Assembly (NCBI GenBank): GCA_016648135.1
Contig: JADDOH010023140.1
Coordinates: forward strand, 1 to 64,000
Length of the DNA: 64,000 nucleotides
DNA from: Agrypnia vestita
Lineage: Eukaryota > Arthropoda > Insecta > Trichoptera > Phryganeidae
Reading direction: 5' to 3'
Each line of letters opens with the position of its first letter. Within the stretch, counting starts at the first letter, position 1. Shown piece after piece: positions 12,041 through 22,331 of the stretch. Position numbers and translations under genes: made by a program. A model generated the notes under the pieces. It did no database searches and had not been told where the DNA came from. It saw only the letters and a list, made by a program, of their open reading frames with translations.

Positions 12041-13238
12041 CGGCGGCCTGATAACGTCACGGAATATTTAAAATTTGAATTACTCCGTCGGTAGGTATAA
12101 TAGGTACTTCACTACGAATTTCGAAAATTTATGACAATTGGTTCACAGATGACAGCACACTTCGGTTTTTTGGGAAGAAATCAAATAATAAAGAGATATT
12201 TTTAGAGATTTTTGACATCGATATTTGTCTAGACATGTTTCATTTTCAGTCAATCAATTATTTAATTACATGATGGTAAACTTAATTTACAAAGAGAGGG
12301 AGTAAAATATAAACATGGTTTTTATGGGTTAGTTTTTTAACAATACTTTCTTATTGATTGTGTCATTTGTATTACACTTCATAGGTACAAAATAACATTT
12401 TTTATATGTGAATATCTCAGAAACATGACGCTTTAGGATTTTATGACCGAATAGTTTTATGTTTGTATGAAAGTCCTCTATCGATTTATATACATTTAAT
12501 TTGTGGCTAAGATTTTTTATAAAATGGCGGCGAATATGCAAACTTTGTATGGGAGAGGCCTTTAAGATATTTGCAATAGATTTCCCTTTCAGATTTTTTG
12601 CAATAGGGAGATCATACTAATGCCTTAAATTCTCTAGTATCATATCACCTCAAGCTCTCGGTAAAATAATTCCAGAGACGTGTGATGCCTTTTGTTTAAT
12701 GTTCTGCGAAAAGATTACCTGCAGGTACCTAATAAAATAGTTTTGTTTAAAATATTCATTTATTTAGATTTTAATACTAACGACCGCCAAATTTTGATTT
12801 CAGTTTTGCCATCAGGATACTTATTTTTAAGAAAATCGAGTGAGGCCATAAAATAAAGTTTAGCCTTTATTTATAGTTAAATCTGAAGAGAAAAATACGA
12901 ATCAAAATTATAAAATATGTTTTAAAAAATATTAACAATTAATTTATATGAATAATTTTATAACCATATTCATATTGGCATCAGGCTCCAATTCTTTTAG
13001 TTTTTGCAGCAATTTTGGGTCGATCGTGGTATTTTTTACGCGCTAAAGATACGGTTCCAATTTATAAACTTCGATTTCTTTACAACGCTTAAGACTTTTC
13101 ATTTAAAAAACATTGCACCCAACATAACCTCTTCCTGTCACAGCTACGACATCACATAATAGAGAGATACTGAGAGCATAGAATAGAGAATATAAACTGA
13201 GAGCGCCACACACGCACAGATTTGTCAGCCGCGGCCGC
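12041..13238. other. AT-rich DNA, no recognised feature
   Basis: Only small open frames without recognisable domains. It forms the left flank of the histone pair. Confidence 0.5.
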
Positions 13239-13390
13239 ACAGACAAAAAGTATAGAATTTCAATTCTTCTGCGGTCACCTGTACAGGTCTGGAAACCTCC
13301 ACCCGCGAACACCACACACGCTGCGGTACGTATCTAGAGGTCGACCGAACAGATGTACCTCTACGGTCTACCGGAGCGTATATGGCCGCC
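13239..13390. repeat. Dispersed repeat, copy 2, with inverted MITE end
   Basis: Repeats 9776-9885 and then continues into sequence complementary to the start of the 6331 element (ends ...GTATATGGCCGCC). It lies about 310 bp upstream of the H2A start codon, so it may sit at the edge of the promoter. Confidence 0.65.
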
Positions 13391-13612
13391 TTTAAACATG
13401 AACTGATCAGCATTGCTCGGCCGGAATGGCAATCCTCCGCTGAAGACATCTGGGTCACAATTCGTTCTAATGGCTCACGCCATCCTGTTCATATATGTTG
13501 CGTATATATCCCTGGTGGGACTCATTATCAATGTCTGTGTCGGTCTGTGAGGTCTGTGTCGCGTTCCGTTGGCGCGCGCAGACCGTAAAAGAGCCGAAAT
13601 CAGGCGCCCGGG

Positions 13613-13620
13613 TTTTATAC
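13613..13620 (+). promoter_or_regulatory. TATA-like box of the H2A gene
   Basis: TTTTATAC lies about 83 bases before the H2A ATG, in a GC-rich stretch, a usual distance for an insect core histone gene. No clear initiator was recognised. Confidence 0.4.
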
Positions 13621-13699
13621 ACAACACAGCGCTCGTTCGCTTCGCACACGCGTCGCGAATTCGTTTAATCGTTCTATCCGAGAGACCCCCGACCGTTAA

Positions 13700-14077
<378 letters not shown>

Positions 14078-14158
14078 GCGCGCGCGCAAAGAGACAAGAC
14101 ACCGCCGCGTGCGCCACCATCTCACATCGAACACTCACTCTCTCCCCCTTAAATAAAA

Positions 14159-14174
14159 GGCCCTTTTCAGGGCC
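14159..14174 (+). terminator. Histone mRNA 3' stem-loop of H2A
   Basis: GGCCCTTTTCAGGGCC: a perfect 6-bp stem with the canonical TTTC loop, 82 bases after the stop codon. SLBP binds this hairpin and U7 snRNP directs cleavage a few bases later, so the mRNA is not polyadenylated. A downstream purine-rich stretch (GCGAAAGGAAGACGAAGAGG, 14202-14221) fits a histone downstream element. Confidence 0.92.
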
Positions 14175-14675
14175 GCCACTCTGTTGTTTACGACCCTATA
14201 AGCGAAAGGAAGACGAAGAGGTTAAAATTTAAAAATAAAAAAAAAAATTTTTTTTTTGGAACATATTCGACATGAAAGTATGAATCACCCTGTTGTTCCT
14301 TCCTTATTGAGATTTGAAATCGAACGAGGCGCGAAATTTACAACGTTGCCGATTAAAATAAAAAAGTTCGCGAACTATTCGATAGGGGTAAACAATGAAA
14401 TACATATTGCGCGATTGCGGAGAAAGGGAAATAGTCAGGCGGCCGACCGACCCGTGTGTGTCGCGCTCGCTCGAATATCTTTTGACGAACGACCGCACCT
14501 ATTGCCGGCGGGGTGGCTCGACTTCTTGATTGACGGAGACGGTGGACGGTGCCACTACTTGATTTCATATGTACCTACCGGCCGGCGTTTTGTTTTACTA
14601 TTCCGCCCGCCCGTTCGTCGTTCGTGATTACATATTTATTTTTACTCGACCGCTGCGCGTGGACATAATAGTATT

Positions 14676-14692
14676 ATTATTATTATTATTAT
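14676..14692. repeat. (ATT)n microsatellite
   Basis: Short ATT array between the two histone genes. Confidence 0.8.
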
Positions 14693-14833
14693 TAAACAGA
14701 GTGCGTCCTGGTGATGGTTTATAATATAGTCAAGAGACTCTACTGCCTGAATATTAATTTTCTCACCCTGTCTGTATACAACAAATATGATTCGTTTAAT
14801 TGATGTTTTTTTTTGTAAATAAATTGTGTAAAT

Positions 14834-14839
<6 letters not shown>

Positions 14840-14896
<57 letters not shown>

Positions 14897-14924
14897 ATAC
14901 ATACATACATACATACATACATAC
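14840..14924. repeat. (GT)n then (ACAT)n compound microsatellite
   Basis: About 54 bp of GT dinucleotides followed by about seven ACAT units, in the spacer between the convergent H2A and H3 genes and outside both stem-loops. Confidence 0.95.
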
Positions 14925-14993
14925 AAACAAAAAAATCATTTTCTTTTATATCAAGTACGGCGCTTTGCTTTACATTCGTTAACATAGATATGC

Positions 14994-15009
14994 GGCCCTG
15001 ATAAGGGCC
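14994..15009 (-). terminator. Histone mRNA 3' stem-loop of H3
   Basis: On the minus strand GGCCCTTATCAGGGCC: a perfect 6-bp stem with loop TATC, one base different from the canonical TTTC. It lies 200 bases after the H3 stop, longer than usual. Position, strand and stem identity support function; the loop change is noted. Confidence 0.8.
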
Positions 15010-15209
15010 TTTTGTTTGGAGTATAAGATGAACCGTTAGATTCGCTATCCGTGTCGCCGACGCCCTCGGAAGAATGTTTGACGGTTGGTTACATAATCAT
15101 CATCATAAATAATAATGATAATAACAACCGCGTGTAGAGGAGGGCATTGATGTTGGGGGCGAAGTGGTTGTGGTGGTGGTGGTGGAGTGAAGCGAGCGAA
15201 ACGAGCAAC

Positions 15210-15701
<492 letters not shown>

Positions 15702-15702
15702 C

Positions 15703-15710
15703 TATTTATA
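15703..15710 (-). promoter_or_regulatory. TATA box of the H3 gene
   Basis: TATAAATA on the minus strand, about 85 bases before the ATG. An initiator-like CCTCACTG follows some 40 bases downstream. Confidence 0.7.
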
Positions 15711-16031
15711 GTATCGCAGCCGGCGAATCGCATCGTCGACACACGAGTAGAGGGGAGATAGTAACGCCCAGCCCGACAAAACCGGAGAGACGGTGGCGAC
15801 ACGTGAAACGTCAGCTCGGCGTATATTTAAAAAAAATTAATAAGCTCATTTATGAAAACACAATATATAAAAACAATATTTTTAATATGGATATTTTAAT
15901 TTAACAATCTTTGTTACGGACAGGACAAAGCCTGCGCCTACAGTCAGGCAACCGAACTTTCGAGCTCTGTGGTTGACGTAATCACGTCATATAAATGATA
16001 GAAATTTCTGATGTGAATGAAGCAGAGCAAA

Positions 16032-16047
16032 GGCCCCTTTCAGGGCC
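16032..16047 (+). other. Histone-stem-loop-like hairpin inside LTR B
   Basis: GGCCCCTTTCAGGGCC preceded by CAAA and followed by AAC, as in true histone 3' ends, with one C:A mismatch at the loop-closing pair. No histone gene lies upstream of it on this strand. Its exact reverse complement occurs in element B gag at 18369-18384. Confidence 0.6.
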
Positions 16048-17397
16048 AACGCCGATCGCCGTGACCCGGTTGGGGATGGGTACCGTGCCGAGGACAGCGC
16101 GCGAGTTCTCGGCCGCGGTGGTTGTCCTTATACGTGTCTCGGCGTCAGGCGGCGGCACCCGGGAGAGGGGATGAGCGAATGCGGAGCCTCAGCTCCATGA
16201 GATCGCATCCCGCTGATGACAATGGAAATGCGTTAGAGTGCATGATCTGAAATGTGTATGTTTTTACTGAAAATATTATATGAAAATATTAATGTTCAGA
16301 TTTTTTAACATTTCAGAGCTCTCTAATATGATGGAAATTAATGGTTTTTTGATTTCAGATGGACCTGAATCACAATTCTATGTAATAAAATACCGCATTT
16401 TCATTGTTTTAATAAAAAGAGCGGGCGGGAGATGTTTTTATTTGCGCACAAGGCGCATTTTTGTACCCTATTATCATCATATTTGCCAGATAAGCAACAT
16501 TAAAGTTGTCTCACCACTTATAAAAGATAAGTAGTAGAGTCACACACATGCACACACGCTGTAAGACATAAAAAGTTGTCTACAGATGACACAATAAATG
16601 ACTGACTGTATGGCATAACAGATTGCCAACGGATCATTGGTAAAAAACATACATTTTTTATGGCAAGGAAAAATTTAAATACTTTTTCAAATACACTATT
16701 AACGAGTGAATCACAATCACATTAATATGGAAACATAAGTCTGACACCACCAACACAAAACCAGCCGCCGCTTATGAGCGACATACTGGGCTGGGTTTTT
16801 TCCATACAAATGCTCATGAAAACACACAAACCGGAATAACTTCCGTCAGAGGTGTCCGATTTTGATAATTCTTTTTGTATAATGATCAGTGGATCAAGAC
16901 CTATCTAGAGAATATACACACTTATATGTGCAAATAATTTTGAATAAATTACAAAATTAGTTTTTTGTTGAAAAGTTTAAAAATTCATAACTATAGTAAG
17001 CTGCGACTTACAATAAAGTGTGATATATCGACAGATGCGCTGCGACGCACTCTATATAATAGATACAAAAAACTAAACCTAAAAGTTAATTTGGATTTTT
17101 AAGAGATTTAATTGTTGAAATTTCATAGCCCGCCGGGCCAGAAAATGAGATATATTTTAACTGTTGCTTTAATAATAATGTCTCAAGGTTGCCACGCAAT
17201 ATGTCAGGCTGTTTATTGAGACGCAGCCCATGTAATGACATATATGTAAATCCTCCGGGGGAGGTGCGTTTAATTTAATAATTAAAAAACTGTAATATAT
17301 GTAGTAGAAATAAGCGGCCGAAACGCGCCATTTGTATGCAAACTGTAACTTGTTTTAATTGGCTTCGAGGCCGGGGCCTCCTGGTCCCGGCCGAGGG

Positions 17398-17432
17398 TAT
17401 AAATATCGCATTCAAGGCGGACCGGCCTCAGT
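17398..17432 (+). promoter_or_regulatory. LTR B core promoter (TATA + initiator)
   Basis: TATAAAT at 17398-17404 and TCAGT at 17428-17432. The predicted start A lies 32 bases after the TATA start, the standard arthropod arrangement. This sets R/U5 at about 17430-18009. Confidence 0.7.
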
Positions 17433-17590
17433 CTGGTTTAAAACGCCGTGGCAAACCCTTCACGTGTGTTTCATTTACTCACCCGACTACCTCCTACGAT
17501 TTTGCTGCCTACTGACGTCGCCCGCTCTCGAGCTCGAGCCGAACTACGTCATCGAGATCTGCTGTTGCTGCCTGCTAACGCCGAGCGCTC

Positions 17591-17745
17591 TCGCTTCACG
17601 CCCGGTACTTGCTATCGGCGGCGATCGCCTTGCGGAGTGCTGACACGGAGCGGACATTCACGCTCGGTACCTACTGCTTCTGCGGTGTGCTGACACTGAG
17701 CGGACGTTCACGCTCGGTACCTACTGCTTCTGCGGAGTGCTGACC
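17591..17745 (+). repeat. 50-bp tandem repeats in the LTR B leader
   Basis: TGACAC/TGACC anchors at 17641, 17691 and 17741 lie exactly 50 bp apart, each unit carrying CGCTCGGTACCTACTGCTTC, with a degenerate unit before the first. They would be transcribed as part of the 5' leader. Confidence 0.85.
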
Positions 17746-18012
17746 GCTGGCGCTGATTTTGCCAAGCTAAGTATTTCTTCGCAGTTCAACCGTCTTTTTT
17801 AAGACGATTATTCTTGACGACCTCGTCGAGTTTAGACATTTTGCTCGAAGCAAATTCTTTTGCTGTCGCCTCTGGTGCACATTCCCGTGTACTAATATCG
17901 CTCTTTTTCCAGCTGCTCACACGGTGCGCCCGTGCTGTGTGAGACATCCCGAAGGCTTCTGAAGCGGAATCAGCGGACCGCACCTTTGTTGCCTGTTCTG
18001 TGCGGAACAAGC

Positions 18013-18030
18013 TGGTCCTGTCGAGACGGA
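18013..18030 (+). other. Primer-binding site of element B
   Basis: TGGTCCTGTCGAGACGGA starts three bases after the LTR end. It resembles the tRNA-Tyr type site of element C with several mismatches. Confidence 0.6.
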
Positions 18031-18068
18031 TTGCTGGTCTTCGCTTCGCATCACCAGAGCCAACCAGG

Positions 18069-18475
18069 ATGTCGCACGCTGGGGATGAGCCGCAGTACAT
18101 GGAGGACGACGCCCAGTACCAGGAGAGCGGCAGCCAGCGACGGGGGGAGTCAGTGGCATCGGAGCGAACTCGATCCGAGTCTTGCCGAAGCCGCGCATCC
18201 AGCCGGTCATCCAGCCGGTCATCACGCTCCACCGAAGACACCGTTCGGAGACTTCGGGAGGAGCTTCGCCGCGAGCGCCGGCGCATGGATGAACAGCGCC
18301 GGGACTACACGCGCATGGTCCGCGTGATGGCTGCCAGTCAGAGAACGCAGCCAACACTTCTGGAGGGTGGCCCTGAAAGGGGCCTTTCTCACAACGGTCC
18401 GAGGCAAGGACCTTCCGCGGCCGCAACCGAGATGGCACCACCGGCGGCGGCAGCCGACAGTGCCCCGAGGGGGGG
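18069..18475 (+). pseudogene. Element B gag, N-terminal part only
   Basis: ATG at 18069. About 136 codons belong to gag, and the frame reads on into LTR A until 18581. It resembles the N-terminus of element A gag: a short acidic start, ASERTRS, a Ser/Arg run, then a charged helix with TEDTVRRLREELRRERRR, likely a coiled coil. A GGPERG motif at about 18366-18383 corresponds to the GPEKG motif of A and C. The Gag core, zinc knuckles and pol are absent. The start is preferred over upstream codons because it matches the gag start and PBS spacing of A. Confidence 0.75.
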
Positions 18476-20318
18476 TGTAACGGACAGGATGAATGATAGC
18501 CCTGAAAAGAGCCTCCTCAAAGAAGATGACATTGCCGAGTTCCATGGTTCGCTGCGGACACCGATCAAGGTGGACCTGTGACGTCATCTTATTCACGGGC
18601 GACCGGGCAGGACGCCGGTGCGTCATCACCACCCTGAGGACCGTAAAGACGGGTCCTATGCTTTGATAAATTTGTGAACAAATTTATGTATGAAAATTTA
18701 TGAAAATAAAATAGCTGTGACATGTTTTAAATTATTACAAATTATTGTAAGAACCTAAATATTGACATATATGAATGTACTTTGTCACATGTTTATTTTC
18801 AATAAACGAGAAAATCACTGTTGCGATAGACCGGGGTGGTGAGTGTAGCCAACTGTATGGCATAAAGACAGATATAAGAAATATTATTGAATATTTCCGA
18901 GTGACGGCCAACTGTATGGCGGAAAGACAGATACAGGAAATATTATTTCCTACGGCTAACTGTATGGCCTGACAGACAGAATTACGAAATATTGTTTAAT
19001 ATTTCTACATATGTATCCGAGGACAGAGAGTTGGTATGCGAAGGAAAAACGGGCTGCAGACCGATTGTTTCCGATAAGTCGCGAAGCCATATCTTGTCAG
19101 ATCTCGGAGAAATCTACATATAACTAACAGTGTTTTATAGGCCTAGCGACGGGGCTCATCACTAATAAGGTCCCGGGCGCGACAGCCACCGAAAAACGGT
19201 ATTTGTACCAACAAATACGAGAATTTTCGACCCAAAATTGATTTTCTTATATTTACGAAAAACGAGGGTTTTTTCAATAAAATTGGTATCAAACCATAAT
19301 ATTTTTGCTAAACAAAGCCATTTAGACTAAAATCTGAAAGAAAATCATGTAAATAAAAAAGTAAAAATTTTCACATTTTTTACGTAACCACTATCAGCAG
19401 TGGTCCAATGTCGATAAGGGTCATTTTTCAGTCAAAACTTTGAAACTGTCTTACAGACGCTACAACAGCCGGATCAACTTAAAATATTTTTTGTTGAATT
19501 CCTTGCATAAGAATCTACCCATTTTACATGTTTTTACATACCTACCTTGTCAGGGGCGCACCTGAAAAATAAATGAAAATTATTTTTTTGCGACCCACTT
19601 TGAAATATTTATAAATGACTGAAATTTTATTGTACATAACTAAAACTGATATCAAAAGTTACACCCATGTGGGCTCTTTATAAACTGCATTAACAAACAT
19701 GTATAAACCATAGTTAACAAATTTTATAAATTTAATTGTGAAATTTTCCTGAGCAAATACCGCTGCGATCGGTATATATTTTTTGATAAAAAATTAACTT
19801 CGGTCTTGCGGGTCCAGGCAATCACGTCATGCTATAAGCAAGACATAGCACCATGTAAATGACGTGATGAAAACCCCGGGGGGGTGGCGTAAAAATTCTA
19901 AATAATTTTTGAATTCTGTAAATAAAACTTTCCGAGCTATTTTTTAGACAATTTCGCGTGCGCGAACGCGCGATAAAAACTCTCTGTGATTGGCTCCCGG
20001 AAATAAGCCGGGAGGTATTAAATTTGTGTATAAATTAAACTTCCGTCGGCGTACAGATTCATTCCGTTCTGTGCTTTATACGCCGTCTGGACCACTTCAT
20101 CTGACTTTTACTCAACACCTCTGACCTCTGCTCTACCTACTGTTTTTGGATTTTGGAACTTCAACTGGACTACCTGCAACCGGATAATTCACTTTTGTGA
20201 ATATTTAGAACAACCACTGTCAGCGGGTTTACGATTACCGCTGTACAGTCTTGGTCTGTTCTACGAGTCAAGTACGGGAGACCTGCGCATCATATCTTCG
20301 CGTATTCTGTACGGAACA
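18476..20318 (+). repeat. Element A 5' LTR
   Basis: TGTAACGGACAGG ... TACGGAACA, 1843 bp. U3 has a perfect CRE palindrome TGACGTCA (18579-18586) and an inverted pair ATCACGTCAT / ATGACGTGAT (19821-19830, 19859-19868). Three copies of an AACTGTATGGC unit lie at 18848-18995. TATAAAT at 20029-20035 and TCATTC at 20059-20064 form the core promoter. AGCCCTGAAAAGAGCC at 18498-18513 is the stem-loop-like motif. Confidence 0.92.
20029..20064 (+). promoter_or_regulatory. LTR A core promoter (TATA + initiator)
   Basis: TATAAAT and an initiator TCATTC with the start A 32 bases downstream. It gives U3 of about 1585 bp and R/U5 of about 258 bp. The 3' LTR carries the same at +6741. Confidence 0.7.
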
Positions 20319-20320
20319 AC

Positions 20321-20340
20321 TGGTCCTATCGAGCCGGGGA
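20321..20340 (+). other. Primer-binding site of element A
   Basis: TGGTCCTATCGAGCCGGGGA begins two bases after the LTR end. It is close to the exact tRNA-Tyr site of element C (TGGTCCTTCGAGCCGGATT) apart from an extra base and a few changes. Confidence 0.7.
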
Positions 20341-20358
20341 TCCTGTACGACGCTCAAG

Positions 20359-21726
20359 ATGTCGCAGTCTGGAGAAAGACCTGGACGCATGGAGGAAGAC
20401 GACTTCTACCAAGGGGAGCCACCGGCCTCAGAGCGGACCCGTTCTGTGTCAAACCGTGGCTCTTATCGGTCATCCACGACCGAGGACACCATCCGACGTC
20501 TGAGGGACGAGCTGCGCAGGGAGCGCCGCCATACGCACACACTGGTCCGTATGCTTGAAGCCAACCAGCAGCAACCGCGGCAAGCTAGCCTCACTGGAGC
20601 GAGGCTGACAACCACTGCAGCGGCCGGCATCTCGACGTACGAGGACGTACACCCACCTGAGGGCTCTCGTGCTGGAAGCCGGACGAGAGATGATGGCCCT
20701 GAAAAGGGACCGACGTTCGAGAACCAACATCAACCTGGACCCCCAGCTATGGGGCCACCCGGGGCAGGCCGGGACAACCATGGTGACCCTGCAGGGGCCC
20801 CTTTGGATAGCGCCATTGCCAGGCGCCCACCCAGGGGTGCCACCGTCACGACATCCGAGGAGGACCGGACTAGGCGGGCTTCCACCAGCAGTGCCGTGCC
20901 AGAACCAAGCACCTTCACCAGGGAATGGGTCCTCAACCAACGGGACCCAAAGGAAACCCTGACTACCATCATAGAGGAGGTGCTTCAAAAGAATCGACAA
21001 GCCGACACCACAGCCTTGAGCAATCCAGCTGCTCAGGTATCGGCAATCCTGGCGCGGCAGTCAGGAGCGAAGGAGCTGCCCAACTTCAGTGGAGATGCAT
21101 ACGACTGGCCAACTTTCTCCGCCCAGTTCGAGCAATCGACAACGCTGTGCGGGCTGTCCACGGCGGAGAACCTGATCCGTCTGCAGTCTGCCCTGAAGGG
21201 CCGAGCTCGTGAAGCCGTTGCGCCGCTACTGGTGGACCCTAGCAACGTAGCTGAGATTATGCAATCATTGCAAGATCGCTTCGGGAATGCAGCCGACATC
21301 ATAGAAAGTATGTTGGAAAAGGTGCGCCGCCACCCCCCGATACCTGCAAACGCACCAACGGACGCGCTGAGCGACTATGCCATCACAATACGAAATATTG
21401 TGGCGACAGTACGAGGTTTCGATAACAAGTATCTCACGTCACCTCAGCTACTGACAGAAATGGTAGAGAAGCTACCATTGGCGGCGCGTCTAATATGGCT
21501 GCATAACCGAAGAAACGATTACGTAAATGTTACAGTGAAAGACTTGTCGGACTGGCTGTCCGGCCTACTGCGACCAGCTCAACATGTAGGTTGCCGATCA
21601 AAAAGGGCGATCAACCACCGCGGAGGACAGGTCCACCATATGAGCGTGGACCATTGTCCGCCGGACCAGTGGACGAGGAGCGCCGCCCGAAACCACGGCA
21701 GGAAACGTGCCCAGTGTGCCACATGA
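20359..21726 (+). CDS. Element A gag
   Basis: ATG at 20359, 455 codons; an upstream TTG extension is not needed and the ATG matches elements B and C. Order: acidic N-terminus, Ser/Arg run, charged coiled-coil-like helix (about residues 38-70), Pro/Gly-rich linker with DGPEKGP near residue 113, then the Gag core from about residue 237 (PNFSGDAYDWPTFS), which element C partly lacks. The zinc knuckles lie in the next frame, so this frame ends where the nucleocapsid should begin. That is either a frameshift mutation or programmed frameshifting in the overlap at 21591-21726; mutation is likelier because C reads through in one frame here. Confidence 0.85.
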   Translation: MSQSGERPGRMEEDDFYQGEPPASERTRSVSNRGSYRSSTTEDTIRRLRDELRRERRHTHTLVRMLEANQQQPRQASLTGARLTTTAAAGISTYEDVHPPEGSRAGSRTRDDGPEKGPTFENQHQPGPPAMGPPGAGRDNHGDPAGAPLDSAIARRPPRGATVTTSEEDRTRRASTSSAVPEPSTFTREWVLNQRDPKETLTTIIEEVLQKNRQADTTALSNPAAQVSAILARQSGAKELPNFSGDAYDWPTFSAQFEQSTTLCGLSTAENLIRLQSALKGRAREAVAPLLVDPSNVAEIMQSLQDRFGNAADIIESMLEKVRRHPPIPANAPTDALSDYAITIRNIVATVRGFDNKYLTSPQLLTEMVEKLPLAARLIWLHNRRNDYVNVTVKDLSDWLSGLLRPAQHVGCRSKRAINHRGGQVHHMSVDHCPPDQWTRSAARNHGRKRAQCAT

Positions 21727-22331
21727 CAAAGCACCACCTGGCTACGTGCAACACATACCTGAAAAGACCACTGCCAGAACGATGGAATATTGTGCGACGA
21801 ACGCAGGTATGCTGGAATTGCCTGAAAGAGAACCACCACTCATCAAGATGTACCAGCAAACCATGTGGTACCAAGGGCTGCCGTGAACCCCACCACCACA
21901 CACTACACGGAGCAAGGCACCACAACCCGCCGCACAATGGAAGGCGCGGCGGGAGATTTGGACCATCAACTGGAGGACCGGCGCGCAAGGCGCCAAAGAC
22001 TGGCGGCCCAGGTGCGACGAATGCTGCAGCCGCCGCACCAGCAACCAGTGATACAGTGGGCCTGACGAGTGGCCAAGGAGGCAGACAGTATGTCTTCCTC
22101 AAAGTTCTTCCAGTGGTGGTGGGTGGCCCCCGCGGGCAAATAAAAGTGCACGCGCTTCTCGATGAGGGATCGACGGTTACCCTCATCGAGCAAGAAGTGG
22201 CCAGTGCCGTCGGGGCCAAGGGACCGGTTCGTAGTCTGCGCATACATGGCGCGAGTGGGATGTGCTCTTCAGACAACCGGTCCCAATCAGTGAATGTTAC
22301 CGTGCGCGGTGACGGCCCGAATTCCCGATGA
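21591..22331 (+). CDS. Element A zinc knuckle and protease frame
   Basis: A 246-codon open frame overlapping the end of gag; its own start (TTG) is not meaningful and it probably depended on the upstream frame. It has CPVCHMTKHH followed by CWNCLKENHHSSRC (CX2CX4HX4C), a Pro/Gly-rich stretch, then the aspartic-protease motif LLDEGSTVTLIE and the following GSTV/ASAVGA-like region. It stops at TGA in 22328-22331 (ATGA), where the pol frame opens. Expected roles: RNA binding and polyprotein processing. Confidence 0.8.
   Translation: MPIKKGDQPPRRTGPPYERGPLSAGPVDEERRPKPRQETCPVCHMTKHHLATCNTYLKRPLPERWNIVRRTQVCWNCLKENHHSSRCTSKPCGTKGCREPHHHTLHGARHHNPPHNGRRGGRFGPSTGGPARKAPKTGGPGATNAAAAAPATSDTVGLTSGQGGRQYVFLKVLPVVVGGPRGQIKVHALLDEGSTVTLIEQEVASAVGAKGPVRSLRIHGASGMCSSDNRSQSVNVTVRGDGPNSR

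Larger units (their letters stand above)
15912..18009 (+). repeat. Element B 5' LTR
   Basis: TG...CA bounded, 2.1 kb. It shares terminal motifs and an internal CTGTATGGCATAA motif (about 16606) with LTR A. It contains TGACGTAATCACGTCA (about 15973-15988), a composite of two ACGTCA half-sites. An isolated stem-loop-like GGCCCCTTTCAGGGCC lies at 16032-16047. Confidence 0.7.
15912..18475 (+). mobile_element. BEL/Pao element B: LTR, primer site and partial gag
   Basis: A 2098-bp LTR (15912-18009), primer-binding site at 18013, and gag from 18069, ending in a polypurine run at 18464-18475 that abuts the first base of element A's LTR. There is no pol. LTR ends (TGTTACGGACAGG ... GCGGAACA) match those of element A (TGTAACGGACAGG ... 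TACGGAACA), while interiors are mostly different. It may be a gag-only deletion derivative with its own polypurine tract, later joined to A, or an element into which A inserted and whose right part was then lost. Confidence 0.75.

Noticed and set aside
16032..16047. Remnant of another histone gene upstream of this stem-loop
   Set aside because: No histone coding residue is found within several hundred bases upstream on this strand, and the hairpin lies inside an LTR that shares the motif with gag.
20251..20358. Upstream extension of element A gag beginning at TTG
   Set aside because: It runs through the LTR end and primer site; the ATG at 20359 matches the gag starts of elements B and C in position and sequence.
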